Below are positions 45,031 to 53,822 of a DNA stretch of 64,000 nt, one piece after another. The notes beneath the pieces were generated by a model that saw only the letters and a program-made list of their open reading frames with translations, made no database searches and was not told where the DNA came from. Made by a program: the position numbers and the translations under genes. Each line of letters begins with the position of its first letter. Position 1 is the stretch's first letter. The DNA comes from Gammaproteobacteria bacterium (GTDB lineage: Bacteria > Pseudomonadota > Gammaproteobacteria > Competibacterales > Competibacteraceae): assembly GCA_024235035.1 (NCBI GenBank), contig JACKNE010000007.1:62001-126000 (forward strand), given 5' to 3'.

Positions 45031-45842
45031 TTCCATCTCCCGTGAATGATTCGGCTGCGCAAACGATCGGATGCACGATCCAGGGCAGTGACCACTAGAT
45101 AGATGGACAGGGCAATCAGGAGCAGTCGGTCGTACTGGAAGAGACGCATAGACATCACGAGGTCGTAGCCGATGCCACCCGCGCCGACTAGACCGAGAAT
45201 AGCGGCCGCCCGCAGATTGTGATCCAAGATGTACATCACGGTGCCGACGAAGTCAGGTAAGGCCTGGGGTAATATGGCGAACCAGCGAACCTGCAACCAG
45301 CCCGCGCCATGTGCTCGGACGCCTTCTACTGCCCGATGGTCCACGACTTCGATGGACTCCGCAAAGAACTTACCCATGAAACCGACTGTTACAAAAGCTA
45401 GAGCCATGACTCCCGGCAAGGGGCCGAGGCCGACTGCCGACACGAAGACCAGCGCCCAGACCAGTTCCGGCAGGGCGCGCATCAGACTCAACAGATCCCG
45501 CGTGAGCCGATAGACGATGATATGCGGTGTGGCGTTGTGGGCGGCCAGAACACCCAGCGGCAGGCTGAGGATAATGGCGATGGCAGTACTCAACACCGTC
45601 ATCTCGATGGTTTCGAGCATCTTTGCCAATAGCTGCGGCAGGTAGCCCCAGTCCGGCGTCACGAACATCTGACTAGCGAAGGTGGCCATCCTACCGATGG
45701 AACCCATCAGGTGGACGAAGTCTATCTCCACGATTGGCGCCGTCAGCCAGAGAGCGCACAGCAATACAAGCACGCCGCTGACCAGCGGTAACGGCAGCCG
45801 ACCATTAGGCGTAGGCCAGCGCCATGTCAAGGCTGGGGTCAT
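45027..45842 (-). CDS. phnE: Phosphonate ABC transporter permease PhnE, first copy
   Basis: 271 aa with six hydrophobic helices and the permease loop SIEVVDHRAVEGVRAHGAG followed by GLVGAGGIGYDLVMSMRLFQ. The two adjacent permeases share the MRALPELVWALVF/MRAMPDLLLALIF stretch and arose by duplication, but have diverged widely elsewhere. The start at 45842 overlaps the end of phnC by 38 bases; no later in-frame ATG leaves the first helix intact. Confidence 0.92.
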   Translation of the reverse strand: MTPALTWRWPTPNGRLPLPLVSGVLVLLCALWLTAPIVEIDFVHLMGSIGRMATFASQMFVTPDWGYLPQLLAKMLETIEMTVLSTAIAIILSLPLGVLAAHNATPHIIVYRLTRDLLSLMRALPELVWALVFVSAVGLGPLPGVMALAFVTVGFMGKFFAESIEVVDHRAVEGVRAHGAGWLQVRWFAILPQALPDFVGTVMYILDHNLRAAAILGLVGAGGIGYDLVMSMRLFQYDRLLLIALSIYLVVTALDRASDRLRSRIIHGRWK

Positions 45843-46584
45843 CTTCGATGCCTTCCCGTTGGTAGATGGTGCGTAGCACAGACGGCGTCATGTGTTCGGG
45901 CTTGCCGTCAAAAACGATCTTTCCACTGTTCATGCCGATGATACGATCGGCGAAACGCCGCGCCAGTTCTACTTGATGCAAATTGACGACGACCGTAATA
46001 CCATCCTGATCGCGGATTTCCCGCAGCAATATCATGATCTCCTCGCTCGATATCGGATCGAGGCTGGCGACTGGCTCATCGGCCAGGATAACCTTGGGCT
46101 GTTGGGCCAGTGCTCGGGCAATGCCGACGCGCTGTTGTTGCCCGCCCGATAACTTGTCCGCGCGGCTCCAGGCTTTGTCGGTTAGGGCCACACGGGACAA
46201 GACTTCCTGGGCGATGTCTATGTCCTCCTTGCGGAAAAGATAAAACACACTGCCTATCCAGGAGCGGTGCGCCAGGCGTCCAGTCAGCACATTGGTCACG
46301 ACTGAAAGTCGATCCACCAGATTGAATTGCTGGAAGATCATCGCTACCCTGGATCGGATGTGGCGTAGATTACGTCCATTGACGGTTTCATCACCGATGC
46401 ATATCTCGCCGGTCGTCGGGGTTTCCAGACCATTCACCAGGCGCAGCAGAGTCGACTTGCCGGCCCCGCTGGGACCTAGCACGACCGTGAAACTGCCGGA
46501 GCGAATTTCCGCGTCGATGCCTTTCAAGGCTTCGAAACCGTTCGAGAAGCGTTTGGATACAGAGCGAATGGAAATCGTTGGCAT
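45805..46584 (-). CDS. phnC: Phosphonate ABC transporter ATP-binding protein PhnC
   Basis: 259 aa import ATPase: Walker A VVLGPSGAGKSTLLRL, Q-loop AMIFQQFNLVDRLSV, signature LSGGQQQRVGIARALAQ, Walker B VILADEPVASLDP and the switch VVNLHQVELA. The stretch FQQFNLVDRLSVVTNVLTGRL is typical of PhnC. GGAG lies a few bases before ATG 46584. It is placed after phnD and before the two permease genes, the common order. Confidence 0.94.
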   Translation of the reverse strand: MPTISIRSVSKRFSNGFEALKGIDAEIRSGSFTVVLGPSGAGKSTLLRLVNGLETPTTGEICIGDETVNGRNLRHIRSRVAMIFQQFNLVDRLSVVTNVLTGRLAHRSWIGSVFYLFRKEDIDIAQEVLSRVALTDKAWSRADKLSGGQQQRVGIARALAQQPKVILADEPVASLDPISSEEIMILLREIRDQDGITVVVNLHQVELARRFADRIIGMNSGKIVFDGKPEHMTPSVLRTIYQREGIEDDPSLDMALAYA

Positions 46585-46639
46585 GCTGTTCTCCTGTGTT
46601 GGAAAAGGCCGACCTAGCAGCCCGCCCTCTCCGCAGGGA

Positions 46640-47512
46640 TTACTTGAGCATTTGCTCTTTCTTCAGGCCGAGTTCCTGCACCATATCGCGGATCATCTGG
46701 TAATCCTTGGGGGCAATGGCTACGTAATGGCTCAGATTGCCGTAACCGGTCACCTTGATCTCCTCATGCGCGTTCAGGACGGCATCCCGGATGTTCTTTT
46801 TCATCTCTTCCGGCAGATCACCGCGATAGACAAGCGGCGATCCTGGCAACGGGTCGGATTCCATGATGACGCAGTTGGTCGCTTTGGTAATGAGGCCCTT
46901 GGCCAGCATCTTCCCGTAGGTGATGTCATTATCGGCGGCGGCATCGACCGTCTTGTTCTTGACAGCCAGCTCGGCGGCGTCGTGGGAGCCGGCATAGGTG
47001 AACTTGCCGAAGAATTGATCCGGCATCATCCCCGTCTCCTTCTTGACCATATAGGTTGGCATTAGCCCGCCTGAAGTGGAGGCTGGATCGACGAAGGCCA
47101 CGCTCTTGCCTTTCAAATCCTTGATCGACTGAATGCCGGAATCGCAGGGCGCAATGAAAATGCTCTTGTAGGTATGCGAGTTGCTACCTTCGCGGATACC
47201 GACGGCGAAGGCTTCCGCGCCGGCTTCCTGTTCGGCCAGATAGTAGGAAAGCGGCCCGAACCAGGCAATGTCCACGCGCTTCTTTTTCATCGCTTCGATG
47301 ACGCCGGTGTAGTCAGTGGCAGTAAATACCTTCACTGGCTGGCCCAATTTCTTCTCCAGTTGGGCGCGCATTGGCTCGAACCTCTGCACCATCTCCTCAT
47401 TATTTTCCGCTGGAATGAGGCCCATGATGACGTCGCGCGCCCGAGCGGGCGTAATGGTCAAGGAAAGAGCCAGCGCTAACACGCTTGCCGAAAGAATAGG
47501 CTTCACATACAT
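46640..47512 (-). CDS. phnD: Phosphonate-binding periplasmic protein PhnD
   Basis: 290 aa. A signal peptide (MYVKPILSASVLALALSLTI, cleaved near ARA) is followed by the PhnD fold: VIMGLIPAENNEEM, DYTGVIEAMKKKRVDIAWFG with PLSYYLA, and FVDPASTSGGLMPTY, the phosphonate-binding serine/threonine region. It captures phosphonates or phosphite for PhnCEE. A GGGAG ribosome site precedes the ATG. It comes directly after phnF, 36 bases away. Confidence 0.94.
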   Translation of the reverse strand: MYVKPILSASVLALALSLTITPARARDVIMGLIPAENNEEMVQRFEPMRAQLEKKLGQPVKVFTATDYTGVIEAMKKKRVDIAWFGPLSYYLAEQEAGAEAFAVGIREGSNSHTYKSIFIAPCDSGIQSIKDLKGKSVAFVDPASTSGGLMPTYMVKKETGMMPDQFFGKFTYAGSHDAAELAVKNKTVDAAADNDITYGKMLAKGLITKATNCVIMESDPLPGSPLVYRGDLPEEMKKNIRDAVLNAHEEIKVTGYGNLSHYVAIAPKDYQMIRDMVQELGLKKEQMLK

Positions 47513-47546
47513 TGCGATTGCTCCCGTAAGGTGGGTCGTTCAGGCG

Positions 47547-47556
47547 ATCTATAGAT
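47547..47556. promoter_or_regulatory. Palindrome at the phnF-phnD junction
   Basis: ATCTATAGAT is a perfect ten-base palindrome 35 bases before the phnD start. It is similar in size and TCTA-centre to GntR/HutC operators, and a related TCTAGA lies just before phnF. An operator role is a guess. Confidence 0.25.
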
Positions 47557-48277
47557 TGATGCGCAGTTGGATCCGGTCAGCGCGAAACCGGGTCAGGGCA
47601 TATTCGAGCGGGGTATCGGCCCGCTCGTCGACGTTGACGCTTTTTACCCGCAGCACGGGCTGATTCTGGGGCATACCCAGCAGCGAGGCATCGTCTCCTT
47701 GCGGGAGCGCCGCACTGACCAGGCTTTCGATGCGCCGCAGTTTTAATCCATAACGGACGGCCAGATGTTCGTGCAGCGAGCCGCCATGATATTCCGCGAG
47801 CAGCTCTGGCAGCTTGTGTTGCGGCAGGAAATGCGAAATGACACAAATGGGACGGTCGTCGGCCAGACGCAGGGATTCAATCCAGATCACGGGAGCGTTT
47901 TCCGTCAAGCGTAGGCGGGTTGCCACACCTCCCCGCGCCGGGATAGACAATTTGCGCAAAATCCGGTTGCTGGCAGTTTTGCCCAGCGATTCGAAAGTTT
48001 CGGTGAAGCGGCTACGGCTGCCTAACACATAGTCGGTGAGCGCATCGAGCACGAAGGTGCCCTTACCGTGGCGGCGTTCCAGTAAGCCAGCGGCGATGAG
48101 CTCCTCAATGGCCCGGCGAATCGTGTGACGATTAACACCAAAGCGCGCCGCTAGTTCGTTTTCCGAAGGTAGGCAGTCGCCAGCGGCAAAGAAGTCCTTA
48201 ATGTCTTCCTTCAACAAGCGGGCGATCTGGCTGTACACCGCCTCACCGGTTCCTCTTTGCAACGCAACCAAACTCAT
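47549..48277 (-). CDS. phnF: Phosphonate operon regulator PhnF (GntR/HutC family)
   Basis: 242 aa. The N-terminal winged helix-turn-helix shows the GntR pattern (LPSENELAARFGVNRHTIRR, then AIEELIAAGLLERRHGKGTF). A UTRA ligand-binding domain fills residues 85-240. PhnF represses phn operons in several bacteria and senses phosphate or phosphonate metabolites. It is the first gene of the operon here and is likely autoregulatory. The start codon lies next to a TCTAGA palindrome and a GC-rich hairpin, and a candidate Pho box is 46 bases upstream. Confidence 0.93.
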   Translation of the reverse strand: MSLVALQRGTGEAVYSQIARLLKEDIKDFFAAGDCLPSENELAARFGVNRHTIRRAIEELIAAGLLERRHGKGTFVLDALTDYVLGSRSRFTETFESLGKTASNRILRKLSIPARGGVATRLRLTENAPVIWIESLRLADDRPICVISHFLPQHKLPELLAEYHGGSLHEHLAVRYGLKLRRIESLVSAALPQGDDASLLGMPQNQPVLRVKSVNVDERADTPLEYALTRFRADRIQLRINL

Positions 48278-48285
48278 CTAGACAT

Positions 48286-48303
48286 CCCCACAACAAGATG
48301 GGG
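48286..48303 (-). promoter_or_regulatory. Inverted repeat in the phnF leader
   Basis: CCCCA (48286-48290) and TGGGG (48299-48303) flank eight bases and sit just downstream of the predicted transcription start of the phn operon. The position suits a repressor site or a 5' stabilising hairpin. Confidence 0.35.
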
Positions 48304-48306
48304 GAG

Positions 48307-48340
48307 ACTTTAGCAATACCAGGTGACGAACTCGTGACCG
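48307..48340 (-). promoter_or_regulatory. Candidate PhoB box and -10 for the phn operon
   Basis: On the minus strand CGGTCAC and TCGTCAC start 11 bases apart (48340-48323), matching the CTGTCAT-N4-CTGTCAT Pho box at five and four of seven positions, including GTCA in both. Ten bases downstream lies TAAAGT (48312-48307), a possible -10. In PhoB-activated promoters the box replaces the -35 at just this spacing. It would put phnF and the operon under phosphate starvation control. Confidence 0.5.
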
Positions 48341-48390
48341 TTCGATTTCAGAAAAGGGATTTAGCGCTCACTGTGTGTCACCGCAGAATC

Positions 48391-48413
48391 GCCTCCTTGT
48401 ACGTTAAGGAGGC
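48391..48413. other. Perfect hairpin upstream of phnF
   Basis: GCCTCCTT (48391-48398) and AAGGAGGC (48406-48413) pair perfectly over eight bases with a seven-base loop, inside a CCGC/GCGG outer pair. It lies between the AIM24-family gene and phnF, both on the minus strand, 56 bases after the AIM24 stop. There is no T-run, so it may be a weak terminator or a protein-binding site. Confidence 0.45.
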
Positions 48414-48468
48414 AGCGGTTCAAAAGCGTTCAGGATTCATCGAAAAATGAGCGGCGACCAAGGATCGA

Positions 48469-49176
48469 TTAGCCGTTGCTGCTGGCGCCGCCGCGGATCC
48501 AACTGGCAAAGGCATTGCGGTTGCGTGAACAGATCACGACCCGCCCGCGCCCGGAAAAGCGCAGCACGATGCCTTCTCCGCTGGTCACGCTGCTCACCAA
48601 TCGGTTGAACAAGCCACCACCGCCCTGCTGGCTGGGTACGGTGATCTCATAATGCAATTGGCTGTCCCAGGCCACGACATGCGAGTTGTCGATAATGACA
48701 TCCTTGCCTGGCTCCACATCCAGGATAAAGCCGGAGCCAAATCCGGAAACCGCCAATTGACCATTGCCGGTGGCCTCACCGACGAAAAAACCACCGGATT
48801 GAGCGAATAGCGCGTTACCCAGGTTTTGAGTGCGGACGCGCAGATCGACACCGCTTTCCGCCGCCACGAAAGCGCCATCGCTGAGTAGGTAGCAAGTGGT
48901 CCCGACCTCCAGAACTTGAATCGTCCCCGGCAATACCGGTGACAGTAGACAATCCCCATCGCCGCGATTGGCTTCGATATGCTGTTGGAAAAACGATTCG
49001 CCGTTGGCAAATCGGCGCATGAGGGCGCTGCCCAGTCCACCGCTCATCTTGCCAGTCAGATCCAACGTGTCTTCCATCATCACCATGGCGTCGGATTCGC
49101 AATAAATCTTCTCACCCTTACTCAGGGAGACGTGCAGGAATGGGTCAACATCTCCAGTCACGGTAAATATCGCCAT
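48469..49176 (-). CDS. AIM24 / TIGR00266 family protein
   Basis: 235 aa, all-beta with many glycines. MAIFTVTGDVDPFLHVSLSK, AMVMMEDTLDLTGKMSGGLG, LMRRFANGESFFQQHIEA and the later GFGSGFILDVEPG are typical of the TIGR00266 branch of the AIM24 family. The family has a tryptophan-RNA-attenuator-like beta fold. Bacterial members are of unknown function; the yeast relative helps mitochondrial inner membrane organisation. There is no signal peptide. It ends in SSNG. The next gene upstream, a GH31 glycosidase, is 66 bases away; a shared transcript is possible. Confidence 0.88.
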   Translation of the reverse strand: MAIFTVTGDVDPFLHVSLSKGEKIYCESDAMVMMEDTLDLTGKMSGGLGSALMRRFANGESFFQQHIEANRGDGDCLLSPVLPGTIQVLEVGTTCYLLSDGAFVAAESGVDLRVRTQNLGNALFAQSGGFFVGEATGNGQLAVSGFGSGFILDVEPGKDVIIDNSHVVAWDSQLHYEITVPSQQGGGGLFNRLVSSVTSGEGIVLRFSGRGRVVICSRNRNAFASWIRGGASSNG

Positions 49177-49242
49177 GCGCTAATCCTCGTAATCAAAGAT
49201 ATGGATGGGTTTTGGTGGATGGGTTTGGACGTTTGGCGTCTT

Positions 49243-51657
49243 TTAAACCCGCACCGCCCACTGCCGGCACAACCATTCACGCTGGCTGGATTGCAGAGGC
49301 CGGTTTTCCGTATGGCCATTGACAGTCAGCGCTAGTTCCTGCATATCCGGGCGACCGTAGAGCACCGGCGTAAACGTCACGGTGCCTTGAGGATAGTCGC
49401 CGGCTTCGGTGATCTCCATCCGAAGTCGTGCGTCTTCAATCACCGCCGAAATGTGGGCGACGCCATAGTCGCCACGCTGGTAGCGCCGAGTTTCTCGGTC
49501 ATCCAGACCGTAGTCGAACTGTGCGGCCTGTGCGCGGCAGAACAAATGCAGCTCGACAGTGCTCAAGTCCATAAAACCGTTGCGCAACGGTCCGGCGTAA
49601 TACGGCAGTATCGCTCCGTCGCGGACGAACAGTGGCAACTCGTCCAGGGCGGCGGCATAGTGCAGCACGCAGTCACCCTCCAACCAGGCGCCGCGATTCA
49701 GATCGAACCAGCCGCCCGGCGGCAAGCGCACCGACCGTTCTTGCAGCGTGACCCCGTGGCGGGTGATCTCCGGTCCCTGCCCTTCGCCATGCAGGATCGG
49801 TGCAACCAGCAAAGCGTCGCCGACCAGGTATTGATCGTCCAGATGCGCATATTCAGGCCCGCTATAGTGGTAAAGCAATGGGCGGATGATCGGATCGCCG
49901 TCCCGCCAGTGGCTGAAAAAGCACTGATACAGATAGGGCAACAAGCGGTAGCGGGTGCGGATCGCGCCGCGAATTGCCGCCAGCGGCCCCGGCCCGAATT
50001 GCCACGCTTCCTGCTGCCGGGAATGTTGAATCGCATGGTTGCGAAAGAAAGGAAATAGACACCCGGCCTGGTGCCAGCGCACCAATAATTCCGCATTCGT
50101 GTCATCCATGAAACCGCCCACATCGGGGCCGTTGAACGCTACCCCGGACAACCCCAGATTCAAAGAGCATGGCAGCGCCATGCGTAGATGTTTCCAGTTG
50201 CTGGCATTGTCGCCGGTCCACACCGCACTGTAGCGCTGAGTTCCAGCGCAGGCGCTGCGGGTCAGCAAGAAAGGCCGACCATCGGGATCAAGCCGATCAC
50301 AGGCGGCGCGACTAGCCATCGCCATGAAATGCGCGTACTGATTATGGTAGCGGTCGTGGGAAATTGCGCCGTGGTCGAAACGCATTTCCTCACTGCGGCT
50401 GTAGCCGGTCGCTGGATCGTTCATGTCCAGCCACACGCCATCCACGGCGCTGTCGCGCAGAAAATCCGCCAGCCAGCCCGCCCACCAATCACGGGCGCTT
50501 TCCAGGGTAAAATCGGGAAACACCGTGTCACCAGGCCAAACCTTGCCGACGTAATCGCGACCGCTGGCGGTTTGGCAGAATGCCCGCCGTTCCCGTCCGC
50601 TATCGTAAACCGCATAACCCGGTTCATACTTGACGCCAGGATCGACGATGGTCACTGCACGGATGCCCGCCGCCTGCAACTCATGGTTCAACTCGGCAGG
50701 ATCGGGAAACGCCTCCCGATTCCAGGTGAACAGCCGGAAACCGTCCATGTAGTCGATGTCGTACCATAAGGCGCTGACTGGCAGATCGGCAGCGGCGAAT
50801 TGCGCCGCCAAGCGCCGAAACTCCGCTGCGCTGCGATAGCTCCAGCGACATTGGTGATAGCCCAGCGCCCATAACGGCGGCAACGGCGCCCGTCCGGTCA
50901 GCGCCGCGTAACGCCGGACGACTTCAGCCAGGGTGGGGCCAGCCAGTGCGTAAAGATCGGTGAGGCCGCCGAAGGCTTGATACCAAAACTCGCCTGGACG
51001 ACTCTTGCCGGCGTCCATCACCGCGTGGCCTGGGTTATCGAAGAACAGCCCTAGAAAGTTCTCGCCGATCTTGAGGATCGCTAGAGGAATCGCCACATAG
51101 GTAGGATCGTAGTCGTCGCGAGCGTAGGTATGACGAAATACGGCGACGACATCCACGGTCAGACATTCGGCGCTATCGCCGAGCTTATCGAGACGCCGGG
51201 TGCGCTCGCCGAAACCGTAGCATCCCTCCACGCCGCTGAGCGCGAAATTCAACAGCAGGCTTTCTCCACAGACGCCGACGCCTTCGGCAACGGTGTGTAG
51301 CGCAACACCGGCCAGCTCCAGTCGTAAATAGGAGGTGCGCAGTTCGACGCTGCCAGCGGCGGCGACAAACTGCGCACTGTGGAGCTCGTGACTCTTTGGT
51401 AAGGAAGCGCGGGGGGAAGATGTTGCCACCGGCGCAACCGAGCGCCCGGCGCGCCATTCCGGCAATACGGCGTCCGAATGCTGCGTCAGCTCGATGCTCC
51501 CATGCTCGAACCGCAGCCGTAGACAGCCATCCGCGATATCCGCGCAGCGGACATGCAATCGAATCTGCGCTCCGCTAAGATCGACTGCATCTTCACCGAC
51601 CGTCAGTTGCGTAGGGTAGTCGAAATTAAGCGGATGGATTTTTTGGCCGAAGAACAT
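49243..51657 (-). CDS. Glycoside hydrolase family 31 (alpha-glucosidase-like)
   Basis: 804 aa. The beta-sandwich N-terminus leads to the GH31 barrel with PPLWALGYHQCRWSYRS, IDYMDGFRLFTWNREAFPDP, the catalytic nucleophile Asp in DGVWLDMNDPATGYSR, and GDNASNWKHLRMALPCSLNL followed by GPDVGGF. The last two are substrate-binding and acid-base regions of alpha-glucosidases. There is no signal peptide, so it probably acts inside the cell on maltose-type or other alpha-glucosides, perhaps in glycogen turnover. The start MFFGQKIHPLNFDYP is 13 bases after dsbC; no ribosome site stands out. Confidence 0.93.
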   Translation of the reverse strand: MFFGQKIHPLNFDYPTQLTVGEDAVDLSGAQIRLHVRCADIADGCLRLRFEHGSIELTQHSDAVLPEWRAGRSVAPVATSSPRASLPKSHELHSAQFVAAAGSVELRTSYLRLELAGVALHTVAEGVGVCGESLLLNFALSGVEGCYGFGERTRRLDKLGDSAECLTVDVVAVFRHTYARDDYDPTYVAIPLAILKIGENFLGLFFDNPGHAVMDAGKSRPGEFWYQAFGGLTDLYALAGPTLAEVVRRYAALTGRAPLPPLWALGYHQCRWSYRSAAEFRRLAAQFAAADLPVSALWYDIDYMDGFRLFTWNREAFPDPAELNHELQAAGIRAVTIVDPGVKYEPGYAVYDSGRERRAFCQTASGRDYVGKVWPGDTVFPDFTLESARDWWAGWLADFLRDSAVDGVWLDMNDPATGYSRSEEMRFDHGAISHDRYHNQYAHFMAMASRAACDRLDPDGRPFLLTRSACAGTQRYSAVWTGDNASNWKHLRMALPCSLNLGLSGVAFNGPDVGGFMDDTNAELLVRWHQAGCLFPFFRNHAIQHSRQQEAWQFGPGPLAAIRGAIRTRYRLLPYLYQCFFSHWRDGDPIIRPLLYHYSGPEYAHLDDQYLVGDALLVAPILHGEGQGPEITRHGVTLQERSVRLPPGGWFDLNRGAWLEGDCVLHYAAALDELPLFVRDGAILPYYAGPLRNGFMDLSTVELHLFCRAQAAQFDYGLDDRETRRYQRGDYGVAHISAVIEDARLRMEITEAGDYPQGTVTFTPVLYGRPDMQELALTVNGHTENRPLQSSQREWLCRQWAVRV

Positions 51658-51669
51658 GGTCGATGATGC

Positions 51670-52458
51670 TCAACGCGGGTTCGCGGGTTCAAACGCCTGA
51701 TCGCGGCCTCGCGCCAGCAATTGCGCCAGTTGGGTCGGTGGCACGTAACCTGGAATCATCTCGCCATCCTCCAGGATCAGGCTAGGCGTCCCGCGCACGC
51801 CCAATTTCTGGCCCAATTCAAACTGGGCCTGCACCGGGTTGTCGCAGCTTTTACGCTCGATCGCTTCGCCGCGTTTGGCCTTGGTCATCGCGTCCTGCCG
51901 GTTGTCCGCACACAAAACCGCCACCGCCTTATTGAACGAGTCAGAACCGATTCCCTCGCGTGGAAACATCAGGTAGCGTATCTTGATGCCTTCCTTGTTG
52001 TAGGCGGCAACTTGGCTATGCATCCTGCGACAGTAGCCACAGTCGACATCGGTAAATACGGTCACCGTATGTTGAGTGACGCCTTCCGGCGCGAAAACCA
52101 CCATGTCTTTCTCATCGATCGCCTCGATGGCTTTATGGCGCAATTCGCCGCGCCGGCCATCGGTTAGATTGGCGCGGGAGTCCAGGTCAAGCAGATCGCC
52201 CTGCAATACAAAGCGGCCATCTCCACTCAGATAGAATACTTGGCCGCCAACGATGACCTCGAACAGACCGGGAATGACCGTCGGCGCGACACTGTCAGCC
52301 TGTTCACCGTTCAAGGCGGCTTGTAGTTTGGTCAGGTTCGGTGGTTCGACCGTCACCGGTACACCCAAGGCAGGCGCGGTCGGCTCGGAATTCGGGCTTT
52401 CAGCGGCCAGGACACCGGCAGCATACAGAGCAGCGAAGATCAGCAGGGTTTTTCGCAT
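51670..52458 (-). CDS. dsbC: Thiol:disulfide interchange protein DsbC
   Basis: 262 aa. The signal peptide [18 protein letters not shown] leads to the N-terminal dimerisation domain ([20 protein letters not shown]) and the thioredoxin domain with active site CGYC in [14 protein letters not shown], plus the cis-proline loop RGTPSLIL. A second cysteine pair (VLCADN and KSCDNP) matches the structural disulfide of DsbC. It isomerises wrong disulfides in the periplasm and is kept reduced by DsbD. ATG 52458 begins the signal peptide. It is divergent from queA with a gap of only 26 bases, so the two promoters must overlap the neighbouring genes. Confidence 0.93.
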   Translation of the reverse strand: MRKTLLIFAALYAAGVLAAESPNSEPTAPALGVPVTVEPPNLTKLQAALNGEQADSVAPTVIPGLFEVIVGGQVFYLSGDGRFVLQGDLLDLDSRANLTDGRRGELRHKAIEAIDEKDMVVFAPEGVTQHTVTVFTDVDCGYCRRMHSQVAAYNKEGIKIRYLMFPREGIGSDSFNKAVAVLCADNRQDAMTKAKRGEAIERKSCDNPVQAQFELGQKLGVRGTPSLILEDGEMIPGYVPPTQLAQLLARGRDQAFEPANPR

Positions 52459-52484
52459 TGCAATATCCACATGGCAGTAACGGA

Positions 52485-53585
52485 ATGACCATTCAGAGTT
52501 TAGACGGTGATCAGGGTTCCACTGGAGCCGATCCAGCGGCGTTGATCCATCCATTGCGGCGGCAAGATTTTCATTTTGATTTGCCATCGGAACTAATTGC
52601 CCAGCATCCACCGCCGCGACGCGGCGACAGCCGGCTGTTGGCCTTGGATGGCGTCACTGGCCAATGCGGCGACCATCGGTTTCGTGACTTGCCGGATCTG
52701 CTGCAACCCGGCGATTTACTGGTCTTCAATGATACCCGAGTGATTCCAGCCCGGCTGTTCGGACATAAGGCCAGCGGTGGACGATTCGAGTTGCTGGTGG
52801 AGCGGTTACTGGATGAGCAGCGCGCCCTGGTGCAACTTCGGGTGAGTAAGGCGCCTAAATCCGGTGGACAGTTACGGTTCGATGCCGGTTTTACCGCAAC
52901 CGTTCTTGGCCGCCAAGATGATTTGTTCGAGATTCGCATCGATGACGATCAATCGTTGCTGGCGCTGCTGGAAAGGCATGGTCGCATCCCCCTACCGCCT
53001 TATATCACCCGTGAACCGACTGGGAAAGACAGGGAGCGTTATCAGACCATCTATGCACGCGAGCCTGGCGCAGTGGCCGCTCCGACCGCTGGCTTGCATT
53101 TTGATCAGGCGCTGCTCGATCGGCTGGTTGAGCGCGGGGTGGAGCAGACATTTGTCACTTTGCATGTCGGCGCCGGCACGTTCCAACCGCTGCGGGTGAC
53201 GCCAGTGGCGGAGCATGTCATGCACGCTGAATGGGTTGAGGTCAGTGCAGCCGCTTGCGCCTGCATCCAGGCGACGCGGGCGCGCGGCGGGCGCGTGGTC
53301 GCGGTCGGCACCACGGTCGTGCGAGCGCTGGAAACCGCTGCCGGTGCAGAGGGCGTTCCGCAGCCTTGGAACGGTGAGACCCGAATCTTCATTTATCCTG
53401 GTTACCGCTTCCGCAGCGTGGATGCGCTGATCACCAATTTTCATCTGCCAGAATCCACCCTGTTGATGCTGGTGGCGGCTTTCGCTGGCCGCAGTCGAAT
53501 TCTCGACGCTTATCGCCATGCGATCGCACAGCGCTACCGATTCTTCAGCTATGGCGATGCCATGTTGATCACTCCCGCCCTGTGA
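52485..53585 (+). CDS. queA: tRNA preQ1(34) S-adenosylmethionine ribosyltransferase-isomerase QueA
   Basis: 366 aa. The family stretches [73 protein letters not shown] and [19 protein letters not shown] are all present. QueA moves ribose from SAM to preQ1 in tRNA, making epoxyqueuosine. From ATG 52485 there is an N-terminal extension of about 26 residues before the usual start, so a downstream TTG could be the true start. tgt, the common partner, does not follow. Confidence 0.94.
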   Translation: MTIQSLDGDQGSTGADPAALIHPLRRQDFHFDLPSELIAQHPPPRRGDSRLLALDGVTGQCGDHRFRDLPDLLQPGDLLVFNDTRVIPARLFGHKASGGRFELLVERLLDEQRALVQLRVSKAPKSGGQLRFDAGFTATVLGRQDDLFEIRIDDDQSLLALLERHGRIPLPPYITREPTGKDRERYQTIYAREPGAVAAPTAGLHFDQALLDRLVERGVEQTFVTLHVGAGTFQPLRVTPVAEHVMHAEWVEVSAAACACIQATRARGGRVVAVGTTVVRALETAAGAEGVPQPWNGETRIFIYPGYRFRSVDALITNFHLPESTLLMLVAAFAGRSRILDAYRHAIAQRYRFFSYGDAMLITPAL

Positions 53586-53652
53586 GGTGGCGTTCCACCT
53601 CTGCTAAATGTAGGTTGGCGCTGAGCGTGGCGAGTCCAACAAGATTTTTATT

Positions 53653-53713
53653 TTCAATAGGTTGGATTTCGTTCCTTAGTCCAATCTGCTTATCGCTTTT
53701 TAATTTGGTCAAG
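53653..53713 (-). repeat. Dispersed intergenic repeat, copy 2
   Basis: Read on the minus strand, CTTGACCAAATTAAAAAGCG is followed by a GATTGGACTAAGGAACGAA block, in the same order as at 5103-5157. A third related half-element (GTAGGTTGGCGCTGAGCGTG) lies immediately left at 53612-53640. The rest of the 237-base queA-htpX spacer holds the htpX promoter. Confidence 0.6.
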
Positions 53714-53761
53714 AGTAGAGCGGCTTGCGATTGCGACTGACTGGAAAAGCCGTTCCACAGG

Positions 53762-53791
53762 CTTGAAATTCCCTCCAGAGCATCTTATAGA
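53762..53791 (+). promoter_or_regulatory. Promoter for htpX, possibly heat-shock type
   Basis: TTGAAA (53763-53768) and TATAGA (53786-53791) are 17 bases apart, a fair sigma70 pair. The -35 with its preceding C reads CTTGAAA, which is exactly the sigma32 -35 consensus, and CATCT lies about 12 bases further as a partial sigma32 -10. A heat-shock input would suit a membrane quality-control protease. The start codon is 31 bases downstream of the -10. Confidence 0.5.
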
Positions 53792-53822
53792 GTCGCCAAG
53801 ATCATCCCTACGGAGCGCAACC

